IMG/VR virus record: IMGVR_UViG_3300048110_000184 | Coordinates: 1 to 43,771 of that record | Source: a virus | Reading direction: 5' to 3' (one strand) | DNA length: 43,771 nucleotides | Shown: piece after piece, positions 26,370 through 34,106 of the stretch | How positions within the stretch are numbered: the first letter of the stretch is position 1 | How the letters are laid out: each line of letters begins with the position of its first letter | Translations under genes and position numbers: made by a program | Notes under the pieces: generated by a model | The model's input: the letters and a program-made list of their open reading frames with translations, nothing else | Told to the model about the DNA's origin: nothing | The model's database searches: none

Positions 26370-28013
26370 TTATGCTACTAAGTCGAATCCTTGGACACCC
26401 ATATTTAATCGAGTGGTATTACTATCGTATACAGCTGAACCTGCATCACCAGTCTTACCTGTGAATCTAGACTTGAGTACCCGTAACTTAATAGTGTTAC
26501 GCTCATAGTCCTCATCAGCTACTAGGTTTCTAGCGAATGCAATGATGTCAAAGCTAATCTGTTTGATAGAACCTGAACCCTTGATGTCATCGATAGAAGG
26601 TAGTTGACCTTCCTCAAATGATTTACCTTGGGACTTCCGTAGGTGAGAGATAAGACCTAGCCATACGTTATGTTGCTTAACTAGTTTAAGTAAGTCAGAC
26701 ATAACTTTATCTACAGCTTCATTACCTGAGAGTCCTTCAGCACCTTCAGATACAGCGATAGTAATGTGGTCCAACACTAAGTACTTACAACCCATAAGAG
26801 CCATGTACTCCATCTTATCAAGCAGTGATTCATCTGCTACAGAACCTTGGTGGTCTAATAAGATTAGTCTCTCATCTCCGAATACCTTTTCGTATCCAAC
26901 TCTAAGTTCATCTTCAGACAGTGGCGGATGTCCTGCAACTGGCTTTTGGAGAGCCATCCCGATGAGCTTCTCAGCAGTATCTCCCACACTTTCTTCGAGA
27001 GATATAAGTCCAATCTTCTCATCGGTCTTCTCAAGTAAGTCGAGAATGATTTCCTTAATGACAGTAGACTTACCACTACCAGTACCTGAAGTGAAAAGAG
27101 TAATCTCACCTTGACGAATACCTTCAAGTCTTTCATTTAAACCTCCTAAACAATCTGGATATGGGATAGACTGTACGTTCTTACGTTCCATGAACTTATC
27201 CCAGATAGCTTCACCCGATAAGATACCTGCTGGTGAGTATGACTTAGCATTCCATATAGCTTGAATGATAGCATCAACACCATGCTCTTTAAGCTCATCA
27301 CATGCATCCTTCTCAATGAACTTAGCTATCTTAGCCTTACCTATACCTACCATCTTAGCAGCTTCGTTAGCAGCAGCTTGACCTACTTCATCCATATCAA
27401 ATGCTAGGATTACTTCAGGATAACTACGTACAAAGTCTAGGTTATTCAGTATAGCCTTTACAGAGTTAACCCCATTGGGTAGTGAGACAACTGCATAGTT
27501 TCTCTTATACTTCTGTACGTTAGCTTCTTGAATAGCCATAGCATCTAACTCACCTTCTGTAATGATAAGCTTCTTACCACCTGTACATTGAGCCTGACCG
27601 AACAATTCTAGGTTCTTGAAGTCACCTACTGTACTAAACGCTTTAGGTAATTCACGCTTCTTATATGCAACTATACTACCATTAGATGTAAACGGATAGT
27701 AGTGAGCCTCAGGTCTACCATCTGTATCTACAGACATCTTAACATTATAGAAGTCCACAACGTCCTTAGAGATTCCTCTAGAAGCTAATGGATAACTATT
27801 GTAACTAGCGATATCTTGTAATGTTTCTATTTGGTTTGAGTATTGGTTATAAGTATTCACTTGAATATCCTCAAGGTTTGTTGGTTTAAAGTTTGTATTA
27901 CAGCTAAAGCAAAAGCTAGTACCATCTTCACGATAGCACTTAGCATCTGATGAACCACACTTATCACATGGTTGGTGTTTCAATACTATAGGTGACTCTT
28001 CAAGTTTCTTCAT
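26370..28013 (-). CDS. Primase-helicase (T7 gp4-like)
   Basis: A 547-residue bifunctional replication protein from the ATG at 28013. With this start the zinc-finger cysteines fall at C16, C19, C35 and C38, nearly the T7 gp4 positions (17, 20, 36, 39). An upstream GTG at 28025 overlaps the previous gene and is less likely. A TOPRIM primase core follows (IITEGELDAMA; ILAFDMDEVGQ), then a RecA/DnaB-type helicase with Walker A GTGSGKST (about residue 310) and Walker B YLVLDHI. It primes lagging-strand synthesis and unwinds DNA ahead of the family A polymerase. It starts two bases after a 45-residue gene and is followed eight bases later by the RNA polymerase. Confidence 0.95.
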   Translation of the reverse strand: MKKLEESPIVLKHQPCDKCGSSDAKCYREDGTSFCFSCNTNFKPTNLEDIQVNTYNQYSNQIETLQDIASYNSYPLASRGISKDVVDFYNVKMSVDTDGRPEAHYYPFTSNGSIVAYKKRELPKAFSTVGDFKNLELFGQAQCTGGKKLIITEGELDAMAIQEANVQKYKRNYAVVSLPNGVNSVKAILNNLDFVRSYPEVILAFDMDEVGQAAANEAAKMVGIGKAKIAKFIEKDACDELKEHGVDAIIQAIWNAKSYSPAGILSGEAIWDKFMERKNVQSIPYPDCLGGLNERLEGIRQGEITLFTSGTGSGKSTVIKEIILDLLEKTDEKIGLISLEESVGDTAEKLIGMALQKPVAGHPPLSEDELRVGYEKVFGDERLILLDHQGSVADESLLDKMEYMALMGCKYLVLDHITIAVSEGAEGLSGNEAVDKVMSDLLKLVKQHNVWLGLISHLRKSQGKSFEEGQLPSIDDIKGSGSIKQISFDIIAFARNLVADEDYERNTIKLRVLKSRFTGKTGDAGSAVYDSNTTRLNMGVQGFDLVA

Positions 28014-28015
28014 GG

Positions 28016-28153
28016 CTACTTCCACTTCTGTTCAAATAACTCGTCTTTAGATAATCGTTTGTTTCTACGTTTGGTACTACTCTGTAATCGCTTAGAACGA
28101 TCTTTACGCTTAGTAGTTTCCTCTTCAATCTCAAAAGGAATATAAGGTTTCAT
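28016..28153 (-). CDS. Small basic hypothetical protein
   Basis: A 45-residue, very basic protein (MKPYIPFEIEEETTKRKDRS, then KRLQSSTKRRNKRLSKDELF) with a good GGAGAT site. It begins one base after the endonuclease VII stop and ends two bases before the primase-helicase ATG. The tight fit on both sides argues that it is real. The charge suggests nucleic acid binding. No family recognised. Confidence 0.7.
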   Translation of the reverse strand: MKPYIPFEIEEETTKRKDRSKRLQSSTKRRNKRLSKDELFEQKWK

Positions 28154-28154
28154 T

Positions 28155-28568
28155 TTATATCTCCGATAGATACTTCATTGCTTTCTTCATTCGACTAAGG
28201 TCTTCATTGAAAGACCCTAAGTTCCTATTACATGAGTGACATAACCAGCCCCTAAACTTATCTGTAGTATGGTCGTGGTCTAACACCCATGGTCCACTCT
28301 TCTTACCACCTTCACCTCGTACTTCTTCCTCACCTCTATCACAGATGGGACAAGTATAATCCTCAGGTGGTGGTTCGACTTCAGACCTAAGCCTATCTCT
28401 TACTTTCCTTAGTTTATTAGCACAAGACTTACACTCTTTTCTTAAGTAGTTTCCTCCTGATGCATTACCAAAGTTATGTAAAGGTAGTAACCTGTAACAT
28501 TTAGTACAGGTTTTAATCTCACAGTCTGTATCAAACTCTTCAACTTCCAGTAAGTTTAGTTGCTTCAT
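28155..28568 (-). CDS. Recombination endonuclease VII-like protein
   Basis: A 137-residue His-Me finger nuclease. The C-terminal half has the endonuclease VII signature: WVLDHDHTTDKFRGWLCHSC (D97-H98-D99-H100) and CNRNLG, with zinc cysteines C73/C76 and C110/C113. An N-terminal extra zinc-ribbon (C21/C24, C46/C49) precedes it. T4 gp49 and relatives cut Holliday junctions and other branched DNA before packaging; an HNH-type homing role is less likely, because the gene is embedded in an operon at ordinary spacing. A RusA-type resolvase is also present at 32933. Confidence 0.88.
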   Translation of the reverse strand: MKQLNLLEVEEFDTDCEIKTCTKCYRLLPLHNFGNASGGNYLRKECKSCANKLRKVRDRLRSEVEPPPEDYTCPICDRGEEEVRGEGGKKSGPWVLDHDHTTDKFRGWLCHSCNRNLGSFNEDLSRMKKAMKYLSEI

Positions 28569-28571
28569 AAG

Positions 28572-29240
28572 TTATAACCTATCTTGTAGAGCCTTCCAAG
28601 ATACAGGGAACTCTGGTTCAATAGCTACCTTCAGCATCTCTGCAAACTCTTTAGCTTCTTCTTGAGCACCCTCACCACTACGTAAACTATACACATGGAA
28701 GAATGCTAGTAAGTTACCTGACCATATAAAGTTAACGTACATACTCTGTGGTAATACCATACGTGCCATTTCAGGTGCTACGTTGTTAGCTAACATCTCA
28801 TCATAGATTTCTAAGGACTTTTCTACAAAAGCTTCATAGTGTCCACCAGCTGTGTCTTCAAACCTACCTACGATATCTTTGTATCTAGGGAAGTCTTTAA
28901 CAACACCTGCACTACCTTGCTTAATAGACTTCTCAGGTCTTGCTCTCCACTCCTTAGGTGTATAGAACTCTGGAGTGTGGTCTATGTAGCGTCTACTCTC
29001 TTCATTCCATGTGAGACCTGCTTGGTGTTTCATAAGCTGACGTGCTAGGAATAAAGGTACTTTACATTTAAGCTGTATGAAGTTGTGTCTGAATGGTGTA
29101 TCGTGACGGTGCTTAGCTAGGTAACTAATAAGTCTTTCATCCTTAGACTCCAGTATATCCTTCTCAACACTGAAGCTAACCCTTGCACTATTCACTACAG
29201 ATAAATCACCACCTGCACTATCTACTAATTCTACATTCAT
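28572..29240 (-). CDS. thyX: FAD-dependent thymidylate synthase ThyX
   Basis: A 222-residue ThyX that makes dTMP from dUMP with a folate and reduced flavin. It contains HRHDTPFRHNF and the ThyX motif region LARQLMKHQAGLTWNEESRR then YID (K71 to Y85). Compared with the classical RHRxxSxNExSxRY motif, the first Arg is Lys, the third is Gln, the Ser is Thr-like and there is one extra residue before NE. The dUMP-contacting NE, S and RY are kept. The C-terminal part (LYSLRS-like VYSLRSGEGAQEE) also fits. It lies within a dNTP cluster (MazG, glutaredoxin, NrdA, NrdB). Confidence 0.93.
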   Translation of the reverse strand: MNVELVDSAGGDLSVVNSARVSFSVEKDILESKDERLISYLAKHRHDTPFRHNFIQLKCKVPLFLARQLMKHQAGLTWNEESRRYIDHTPEFYTPKEWRARPEKSIKQGSAGVVKDFPRYKDIVGRFEDTAGGHYEAFVEKSLEIYDEMLANNVAPEMARMVLPQSMYVNFIWSGNLLAFFHVYSLRSGEGAQEEAKEFAEMLKVAIEPEFPVSWKALQDRL

Positions 29241-29242
29241 GT

Positions 29243-29542
29243 TTAGTCCTTAACGAATACACCATCAACCATCTTACCAGTACGTTGACTGATAGTATCA
29301 TATGCTTGTTGTAAGCATTCCTCTAAGGTTAAATCCCAAGCATGAGTCTGCATGATTAGAGTTACCATGATATCTCCAATGGCATCCTTAACTTCATACA
29401 AGTCCTCATCTAAGATAGCCTCGAAGAGTTCTATTACTTCTTCCTTAGTCTTACCGTACTGTGCCATAGGGTCAGGGTTAGGTAGGATACCTTTCTGGAA
29501 ACCCCACTCACTTACTTTCATTTCTAAGATATCTAAACTCAT
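29243..29542 (-). CDS. mazG: MazG-like nucleotide pyrophosphohydrolase
   Basis: A 99-residue all-helical MazG-type protein. The metal-binding pattern is visible: KTKEEVIELFEAI in the first helix pair and VKDAIGDIMVTL in the second, with the C-terminal QRTGKMVDGVFV that is usual for phage MazG. Members hydrolyse nucleoside triphosphates to monophosphates; in phages they have been linked to dNTP balance or (p)ppGpp levels. It overlaps the glutaredoxin gene (ATGA) and precedes thyX by two bases. Confidence 0.88.
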   Translation of the reverse strand: MSLDILEMKVSEWGFQKGILPNPDPMAQYGKTKEEVIELFEAILDEDLYEVKDAIGDIMVTLIMQTHAWDLTLEECLQQAYDTISQRTGKMVDGVFVKD

Positions 29543-29793
29543 TCGTTGTCCTCCAGGTATCCCATCAAGTTTGTATAACCACCAATGTACTTATGTACAA
29601 CTCCATCTTCAACTAAGAAGATTTGTGGTACAGTCTTAAACTTGATACCTGCGATATCTTGTAGTTCCTTTTGTTCATCAGGAGTAGTATCCATTAGATC
29701 AATATAGACCCAATCCTTTTCTTTATTAGTTAATACATTCTTAGCTTGGATGCAATATCCACATGCTTGTGTTCCGTATATATGATATTCCAT
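29539..29793 (-). CDS. Glutaredoxin
   Basis: An 84-residue glutaredoxin. The start at 29793 is preferred because AGGATT precedes it; the longer frame just adds repeated Met codons. The redox pair is C11-G-Y-C14, and the cis-proline motif TVPQIF and the GGYTNLMGY glutathione-side loop are present. It is the expected electron donor to the class I ribonucleotide reductase encoded upstream, whose large subunit keeps the C-terminal CxxC. It overlaps mazG by four bases. Confidence 0.93.
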   Translation of the reverse strand: MEYHIYGTQACGYCIQAKNVLTNKEKDWVYIDLMDTTPDEQKELQDIAGIKFKTVPQIFLVEDGVVHKYIGGYTNLMGYLEDNE

Positions 29794-29794
29794 A

Positions 29795-29890
29795 TTAATC
29801 CTCATCATCATCTAGTATAAGTAGTGTCATTATAAATAAAGCAAGAAGGATGGTTATAGTCCACCCTACATTGCTTGGCAGATGTAACAT
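29795..29890 (-). CDS. 31-residue single-span membrane peptide
   Basis: MLHLPSNVGWTITILLALF and then IMTLLIL followed by an acidic tail (DDDED). One membrane segment occupies nearly the whole peptide. Its ATG overlaps the stop of the zinc-ribbon gene (ATGA), a GGAGG site stands before it, and its stop is one base before the glutaredoxin ATG. The exact fit between neighbours supports a real gene. Function unknown. Confidence 0.65.
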   Translation of the reverse strand: MLHLPSNVGWTITILLALFIMTLLILDDDED

Positions 29891-30096
29891 CATCTACCAC
29901 CTCCAGCTATATTACTGCCTGTCCAACCTCCACCTGATAGGTTAAAGTTAGAAGGTTGTATAACAGTAACTAAGGTATCTTCATTACACAATTCACAGGT
30001 GACTAACTTATCTGCAGTGATTCGTTGCTTGACATCAAAGGTCTCATCGAACTTCTCACAGTCTTCATTAGTACATTTATAGACTCTAGTTACCAT
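29890..30096 (-). CDS. FmdB-like zinc-ribbon protein
   Basis: A 68-residue protein with paired cysteines C8/C13 and C34/C37 and a C-terminal FNLSGGGWTGSN, the same ending logic as the FmdB family of putative regulatory zinc-ribbon proteins (F.L.G.GW). Role unknown; a small nucleic-acid or protein-binding regulator is plausible. It overlaps both neighbours. Confidence 0.7.
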   Translation of the reverse strand: MVTRVYKCTNEDCEKFDETFDVKQRITADKLVTCELCNEDTLVTVIQPSNFNLSGGGWTGSNIAGGGR

Positions 30097-30289
30097 CTAG
30101 TTCCTCCACTGATATAACATGGTGATAACTATAAGTAATAACTACCTTATCTTTAGACTCACCTGTGAATATCATACCTGCTTTCTCTTCTTCCTTAACT
30201 CTAAACTGTATAACTGTTTGAAGCCACATTACATCATCAGCTTGTACAGTATCTACATCTTTAGTAGTCTTTACTTTATACGTCTTCAT
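30086..30289 (-). CDS. Small hypothetical protein
   Basis: A 67-residue protein with a mostly beta pattern (YKVKTTKDVDTVQADDVMWL; KVVITYSYHHVISVEE). A strong AAGGAGG site lies seven bases before the ATG, just after the hairpin element at 30301-30322. The stop overlaps the zinc-ribbon start by 11 bases. No family recognised. Confidence 0.75.
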   Translation of the reverse strand: MKTYKVKTTKDVDTVQADDVMWLQTVIQFRVKEEEKAGMIFTGESKDKVVITYSYHHVISVEELDGN

Positions 30290-30300
30290 CTATCCTCCTT

Positions 30301-30322
30301 AGCGAGTCGCTTGCGACGAGCC
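30301..30322 (-). promoter_or_regulatory. Early-strand hairpin element, copy 1
   Basis: Between the nrdA stop and the next ribosome-binding site, the - strand reads GGCTC, stem GTCGC, AA, stem GCGAC, TCGCT. The core CGCAAGCG and the flanks GCTC and TCGCT are shared with the elements at 38326 and 42489, while the outer stem bases change in pairs. It could be an RNA processing or stability hairpin or a hairpin promoter; no T-run follows, so it is not a normal terminator. Confidence 0.6.
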
Positions 30323-32007
30323 TATTGACAGGCAACACACTCATCTTTAGAAGCTTGAACACCAGCCTTAGAGTATACATAGTATAATGCTAAGATATTA
30401 GGGTCCTTAAAGGCTTCCTTATGTACTTCATTAATATACTCTTCGTCACCATCAGCAGCAAAGAATAAGTTTAGAGATTGCCATTGGTCAATATGTTGTG
30501 AACGTTGTGATGCTAGTTGTATTACAGCCATCTGAGGTATCTCAAAAGCTGTACGGAATACTGCTTTATCCTCATCATCTAACCAGTCAACATTCTGTAC
30601 TGAACCCATAGCCTCTCGTACTTCTTCGATATACTTCTTAGAGTATACACCTTTCTCTTTCATCAACTCAAGTAGCTCAGGGTTGATACGTTCAATCTCA
30701 CCTGCTGCTGTACGTTGTGTATAGACATAAGCTGTGTCGGGGTTGATACCTTCAGATACACCACCCATAATTAGAGCAGTAGACTTAGTAGGAGCTACAG
30801 CGATACGGTGTGTATTAGCCATACCATAACCTTTCATCCACTCTGGCTCACCCCAGGTTTCCGCTATCCACTCAGAGGCTCTACGGGATTCTGAATCTAA
30901 CAGGCGGAATACTTCCATGTTAAGTAACATAGATTGTAAGTCACCAAACACAAAGCGTTTCTTCTGGAACAACGTATGTAAACCACATACACCTAGACCT
31001 AATGCACGAGACTTCTTAGTGAATGCAATAGCTTTCTCTAATCCTGGTACATTCTTACCACGTTCAATGAACTCTTGGCATACTGCATCTAAGAATACTG
31101 TAGCTACAAATACTGCATCAGTGTCCTTCCAGTCCTCATAGAACGCTAGGTTCATAGAAGATAGTACACATGTATACGTGTAGTCTTTAGAGCTGTGTAA
31201 CATAATCTCAGCGCATAACTGAGGGGCTTTGATATCTAACCCTTGGTCAACATACCACTGTGGACGTTTAGCATTAGCCTTATCAGGGAAGAAGAAGTAA
31301 CCTTTACCAGTTATCATCTTAGTCTTCATAGCCATACGGTAACGCTCAATAGCATCCTCATCACCTGCACTTAGCTTCTCAATGAAACTATCAGGGATAC
31401 ACCAACCAATGTTATTACCATCAGGGTTATGTAATAGGTCATCACATATCTCTGGGAAATCCCCATGGTCAATAGGTAGATAACCTGCCCATGAACCACG
31501 TCGAGATGTACCTTGTGCTACATACTGCATAGCTTGACGGTATGACTCAAGTACTGGTAGGACTCCTGAAGACTTACCACCAACACTAATCTCACTACCA
31601 CGAGGTCTGATATCACCTAAGTAACTAGCTGTACCGAACCCTGCTTTAGTTAAGGCTGCTGTCTCATGTAACCCACTGTAGATAGCATCAATAGAGTCTT
31701 CTATGTATGAACCACCACAACTTACAGGTAACCCACGAGTAGTACCAATGTTAGCTAGTACTGGTGTCGATGGGGACAACCAACCTTTCCATAGTAGGTT
31801 AAAGAACTTATCCTTCCACTCATTAGGGTTAGGGGTATGTGTTGCTAGTGTAGATGCAATACGTTCATACTGTTCTTTAGGGTTGTTAGCTTGGTATAGG
31901 TACTTCTCTTTAAACAACTGCCAACCTGGAGTTGTGTACCAATCAGGTGCTAGACCTTCCTCTTGTAGTTTCTTACGTTCTTCTGATAGCTTGTTATAAA
32001 TACTCAT
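30322..32007 (-). CDS. nrdA: Class I ribonucleotide reductase large subunit, compact, no ATP cone
   Basis: A 561-residue NrdA that reduces ribonucleotides with NrdB. Active-site elements line up with E. coli NrdA: C97 (LPVSCGG, C225), C265 and E267 (QLCAEIML, C439 and E441), C280 (TCVLSSMNLA, C462), Y542-Y543 (LYYVYSKAG, Y730-Y731) and the C-terminal C557/C560 pair in ECVACQ. Position 263 is Gln where Asn437 is expected. The N-terminus begins directly at the catalytic barrel region, so the allosteric ATP cone is missing and dATP feedback should be lost. It is preceded nine bases upstream by nrdB; glutaredoxin lies downstream. Confidence 0.95.
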   Translation of the reverse strand: MSIYNKLSEERKKLQEEGLAPDWYTTPGWQLFKEKYLYQANNPKEQYERIASTLATHTPNPNEWKDKFFNLLWKGWLSPSTPVLANIGTTRGLPVSCGGSYIEDSIDAIYSGLHETAALTKAGFGTASYLGDIRPRGSEISVGGKSSGVLPVLESYRQAMQYVAQGTSRRGSWAGYLPIDHGDFPEICDDLLHNPDGNNIGWCIPDSFIEKLSAGDEDAIERYRMAMKTKMITGKGYFFFPDKANAKRPQWYVDQGLDIKAPQLCAEIMLHSSKDYTYTCVLSSMNLAFYEDWKDTDAVFVATVFLDAVCQEFIERGKNVPGLEKAIAFTKKSRALGLGVCGLHTLFQKKRFVFGDLQSMLLNMEVFRLLDSESRRASEWIAETWGEPEWMKGYGMANTHRIAVAPTKSTALIMGGVSEGINPDTAYVYTQRTAAGEIERINPELLELMKEKGVYSKKYIEEVREAMGSVQNVDWLDDEDKAVFRTAFEIPQMAVIQLASQRSQHIDQWQSLNLFFAADGDEEYINEVHKEAFKDPNILALYYVYSKAGVQASKDECVACQ

Positions 32008-32016
32008 GTTGTTCCT

Positions 32017-32973
32017 CTAAAATGTAAAGCCTTGACCTGTCCAGTTACGTTGGTATTGATTACCTACAGATACAAAGAAGTCATTCATAGCGTACCCATT
32101 GATACCCTTATAGAACCACTCAGATACTGGATTGTAATCTACCTTGTGGATGTTATTGAATCCCATGTTACGCATACATACGTTGATACGAGACTTAACA
32201 AAAGACATCATCTGTGTCTTAGTAATACCTTCGATATCACCCTTCTCAAATAGCTTATTAACAATAGCTTCTTCATGGTCTAACACTTTATCTGCAATAC
32301 CTTTGAAGTATTCTTCATACTCTTCTAGGTCTAGTCCAGCTTCATGTGCATACTGTTGGAACAACCAACCTGCAGCTTCACTATGTAACGCTTCATCACG
32401 AGCAGAGAAGTTAATACCAGCTACTACATTCAACAGTTTGTTCTTACCTTGAGACTGAAAGTGCTTAAGGAATGCGAATGAACTATATAGGATAGCACCT
32501 TCACCAAATGTAAATGCACCTAGAGCCTTAGCGATATCATCATGACCTAAGATATTATCGAGGAACTTAATACGGTCAGACAATACAGGGTCTGAGGTAT
32601 AGCTTGTGTAGAACTCATCGGTTGCTAGGTTTAACTCTTCATTAATCTTACGGTAGAATGGAGCGTGTACTGATAGTTCCACAGCACCAAAGAGAGAAGC
32701 CATAGCTTGAATCTCTGGGCGTGGGAACCACTGCATTACTTTCTCAATCCAGAACTCTTCACCAATAATCATTTCATATTTAGTAAACAGTTTAAGGGTT
32801 GTAATTACTGCATGACGTTCTGATTCTGTCATGTTCACAAGGATATCTTGTTTATCCTTCTCTACTTTAATCTCTTCTGGAGGCCAAAAGACGTTTGCTT
32901 GTTTGTTTGTGTACTCAACGGCTGCTGGGTAGTCAATCGTCGGTGTCATCTTTCTTGTTGTTATCTTTAACAT
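32017..32973 (-). CDS. nrdB: Class I ribonucleotide reductase small subunit
   Basis: A 318-residue ferritin-like NrdB that makes the radical for NrdA. Metal ligands by alignment to E. coli are E67 (D84), E99 and H103 (VELSVH), E158 (FGEGA), and E194/H197 (RDEALH). Y107 (HAPFY) sits four residues after the histidine, like Y122. The first Glu-His pair is four apart (ExxxH) instead of the usual three. The first ATG overlaps RusA by 41 bases with a weak site; ATG 32949 is an alternative. It forms one operon with nrdA. Confidence 0.93.
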   Translation of the reverse strand: MLKITTRKMTPTIDYPAAVEYTNKQANVFWPPEEIKVEKDKQDILVNMTESERHAVITTLKLFTKYEMIIGEEFWIEKVMQWFPRPEIQAMASLFGAVELSVHAPFYRKINEELNLATDEFYTSYTSDPVLSDRIKFLDNILGHDDIAKALGAFTFGEGAILYSSFAFLKHFQSQGKNKLLNVVAGINFSARDEALHSEAAGWLFQQYAHEAGLDLEEYEEYFKGIADKVLDHEEAIVNKLFEKGDIEGITKTQMMSFVKSRINVCMRNMGFNNIHKVDYNPVSEWFYKGINGYAMNDFFVSVGNQYQRNWTGQGFTF

Positions 32974-33331
32974 CTTCTACATATTCCTTAACGGTTACGT
33001 CTATAAACTCCTCACCCTTCTTGACTATAGTTTTAGTCACATCCAGGTGATACACCTTATTATCATTGAACTCCTCAAAGATACCCTGATAGGTATCTAA
33101 GAGAGGTTTTATTATGTTATCAACGTCAGCCCCTCGGTTAGAGAGACCAACAGTTATTTCAAAAGCTACTAAGGAGTTTCCGAAGATCCATTCTGTACCC
33201 ATCATATCATCACGTACCTCATTCTGGTACGCTACATAGTCAGCAGTCTTGAAGGTCGTCCTGCCCTTCCTCCCGAACATCCTGTTCGCACTCACTGGTT
33301 TCACCTTCACTAGGTTCTTCAGTACTTTCAT
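32933..33331 (-). CDS. RusA-like Holliday junction resolvase
   Basis: A 132-residue protein matching RusA. The catalytic residues D69, D71, K75 and D90 (GADVDNIIKPLLD; FEEFND) fall one position from E. coli RusA D70, D72, K76 and D91. An unusually good AGGAGG site precedes the ATG although it lies inside the end of the exonuclease gene, giving a 92-base overlap. It ends inside nrdB. It resolves recombination and replication branches. The C-terminal tail is very acidic/basic (KDNNKKDDTDD). Confidence 0.88.
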   Translation of the reverse strand: MKVLKNLVKVKPVSANRMFGRKGRTTFKTADYVAYQNEVRDDMMGTEWIFGNSLVAFEITVGLSNRGADVDNIIKPLLDTYQGIFEEFNDNKVYHLDVTKTIVKKGEEFIDVTVKEYVEDVKDNNKKDDTDD

Positions 33332-34094
33332 CTTCTTCCTCCTGTTTGCCTAACCAGAACTCATCTAACGTCTTAGCATCTAACCGTTCTAGCATCTTCT
33401 CGTTAGCTGATTCTACTTCCTCAAAAGTAGTAGCCATCCATAACAGTCGAGCAGAGATAAGCATTTGTTTCTTATCAGTCCATTGCTCTTGTACTACCTT
33501 CCATCTACGGTCAAACGGAATGCCCTTCAGAAGCCCCTCAGACTTCTTAGGACCTATACCCTTTACCCCAGGTATATTATCAGCAGTATCTCCTGTTAGG
33601 AGCTGTCTCATGAAGTTGTAGTGTGCTTGGTCATAGTCAACCATGTAGTGTTCATCTTTAACAAAGTTATAATGAGCACCTGGAATCATATCTAGGTCCT
33701 TATCGATATGTACTATGACATAAGGTATACCCTCTCGGATACACTCCCATGCCCATATAGCAACCATATCATCAGCTTCCATACCATCACACCTAACAGC
33801 ATCGTATTGGTCACATAAGTGTTGGTGTGCATAAGCTAGACACTCTTTGATTTTATCTTCAAGCTCTCTCTTACGGTTACCTTTGTAGTCATCATAGATA
33901 TCATGACGAAAGTTACCTGCACCTTTAACAGCTATGCGTTGTGTTATATTATCTACGAATAACCCACAAGCACTCTCAACGGTACGTAGTTGTCTACTAA
34001 GACCCTTACGTACCTCATGTTGCTTTTGAGTTACCATACATGTTCTAAAGTAGACACTATCAGCATCTACTAAGATATGTAATTGTTCTTCCAT
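33240..34094 (-). CDS. 5'-3' exonuclease / flap-type nuclease
   Basis: A 284-residue FEN-like nuclease. It has an N-terminal metal site (LVDADS, D10/D12), a helical arch with basic residues (DDYKGNRKRELED), further acidic ligands (DGMEADDMVA; HIDKDLDMIPG) and a helix-three-turn-helix (TGDTADNIPGVKGIGPKKSE). T7 gp6-like enzymes remove RNA primers and degrade host DNA. The last 45 or so residues are an acidic tail (EEEDESTEEPSEGE) encoded where the RusA gene overlaps. It follows DNA polymerase by 12 bases. Confidence 0.92.
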   Translation of the reverse strand: MEEQLHILVDADSVYFRTCMVTQKQHEVRKGLSRQLRTVESACGLFVDNITQRIAVKGAGNFRHDIYDDYKGNRKRELEDKIKECLAYAHQHLCDQYDAVRCDGMEADDMVAIWAWECIREGIPYVIVHIDKDLDMIPGAHYNFVKDEHYMVDYDQAHYNFMRQLLTGDTADNIPGVKGIGPKKSEGLLKGIPFDRRWKVVQEQWTDKKQMLISARLLWMATTFEEVESANEKMLERLDAKTLDEFWLGKQEEEDESTEEPSEGETSECEQDVREEGQDDLQDC

Positions 34095-34106
34095 CAGTCC
34101 TCTCCT

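Noticed and set aside
28155-28568. HNH homing endonuclease
   Set aside because: Cysteine pattern and DHDH motif match endonuclease VII better, and the gene sits at operon spacing without disrupting neighbours.
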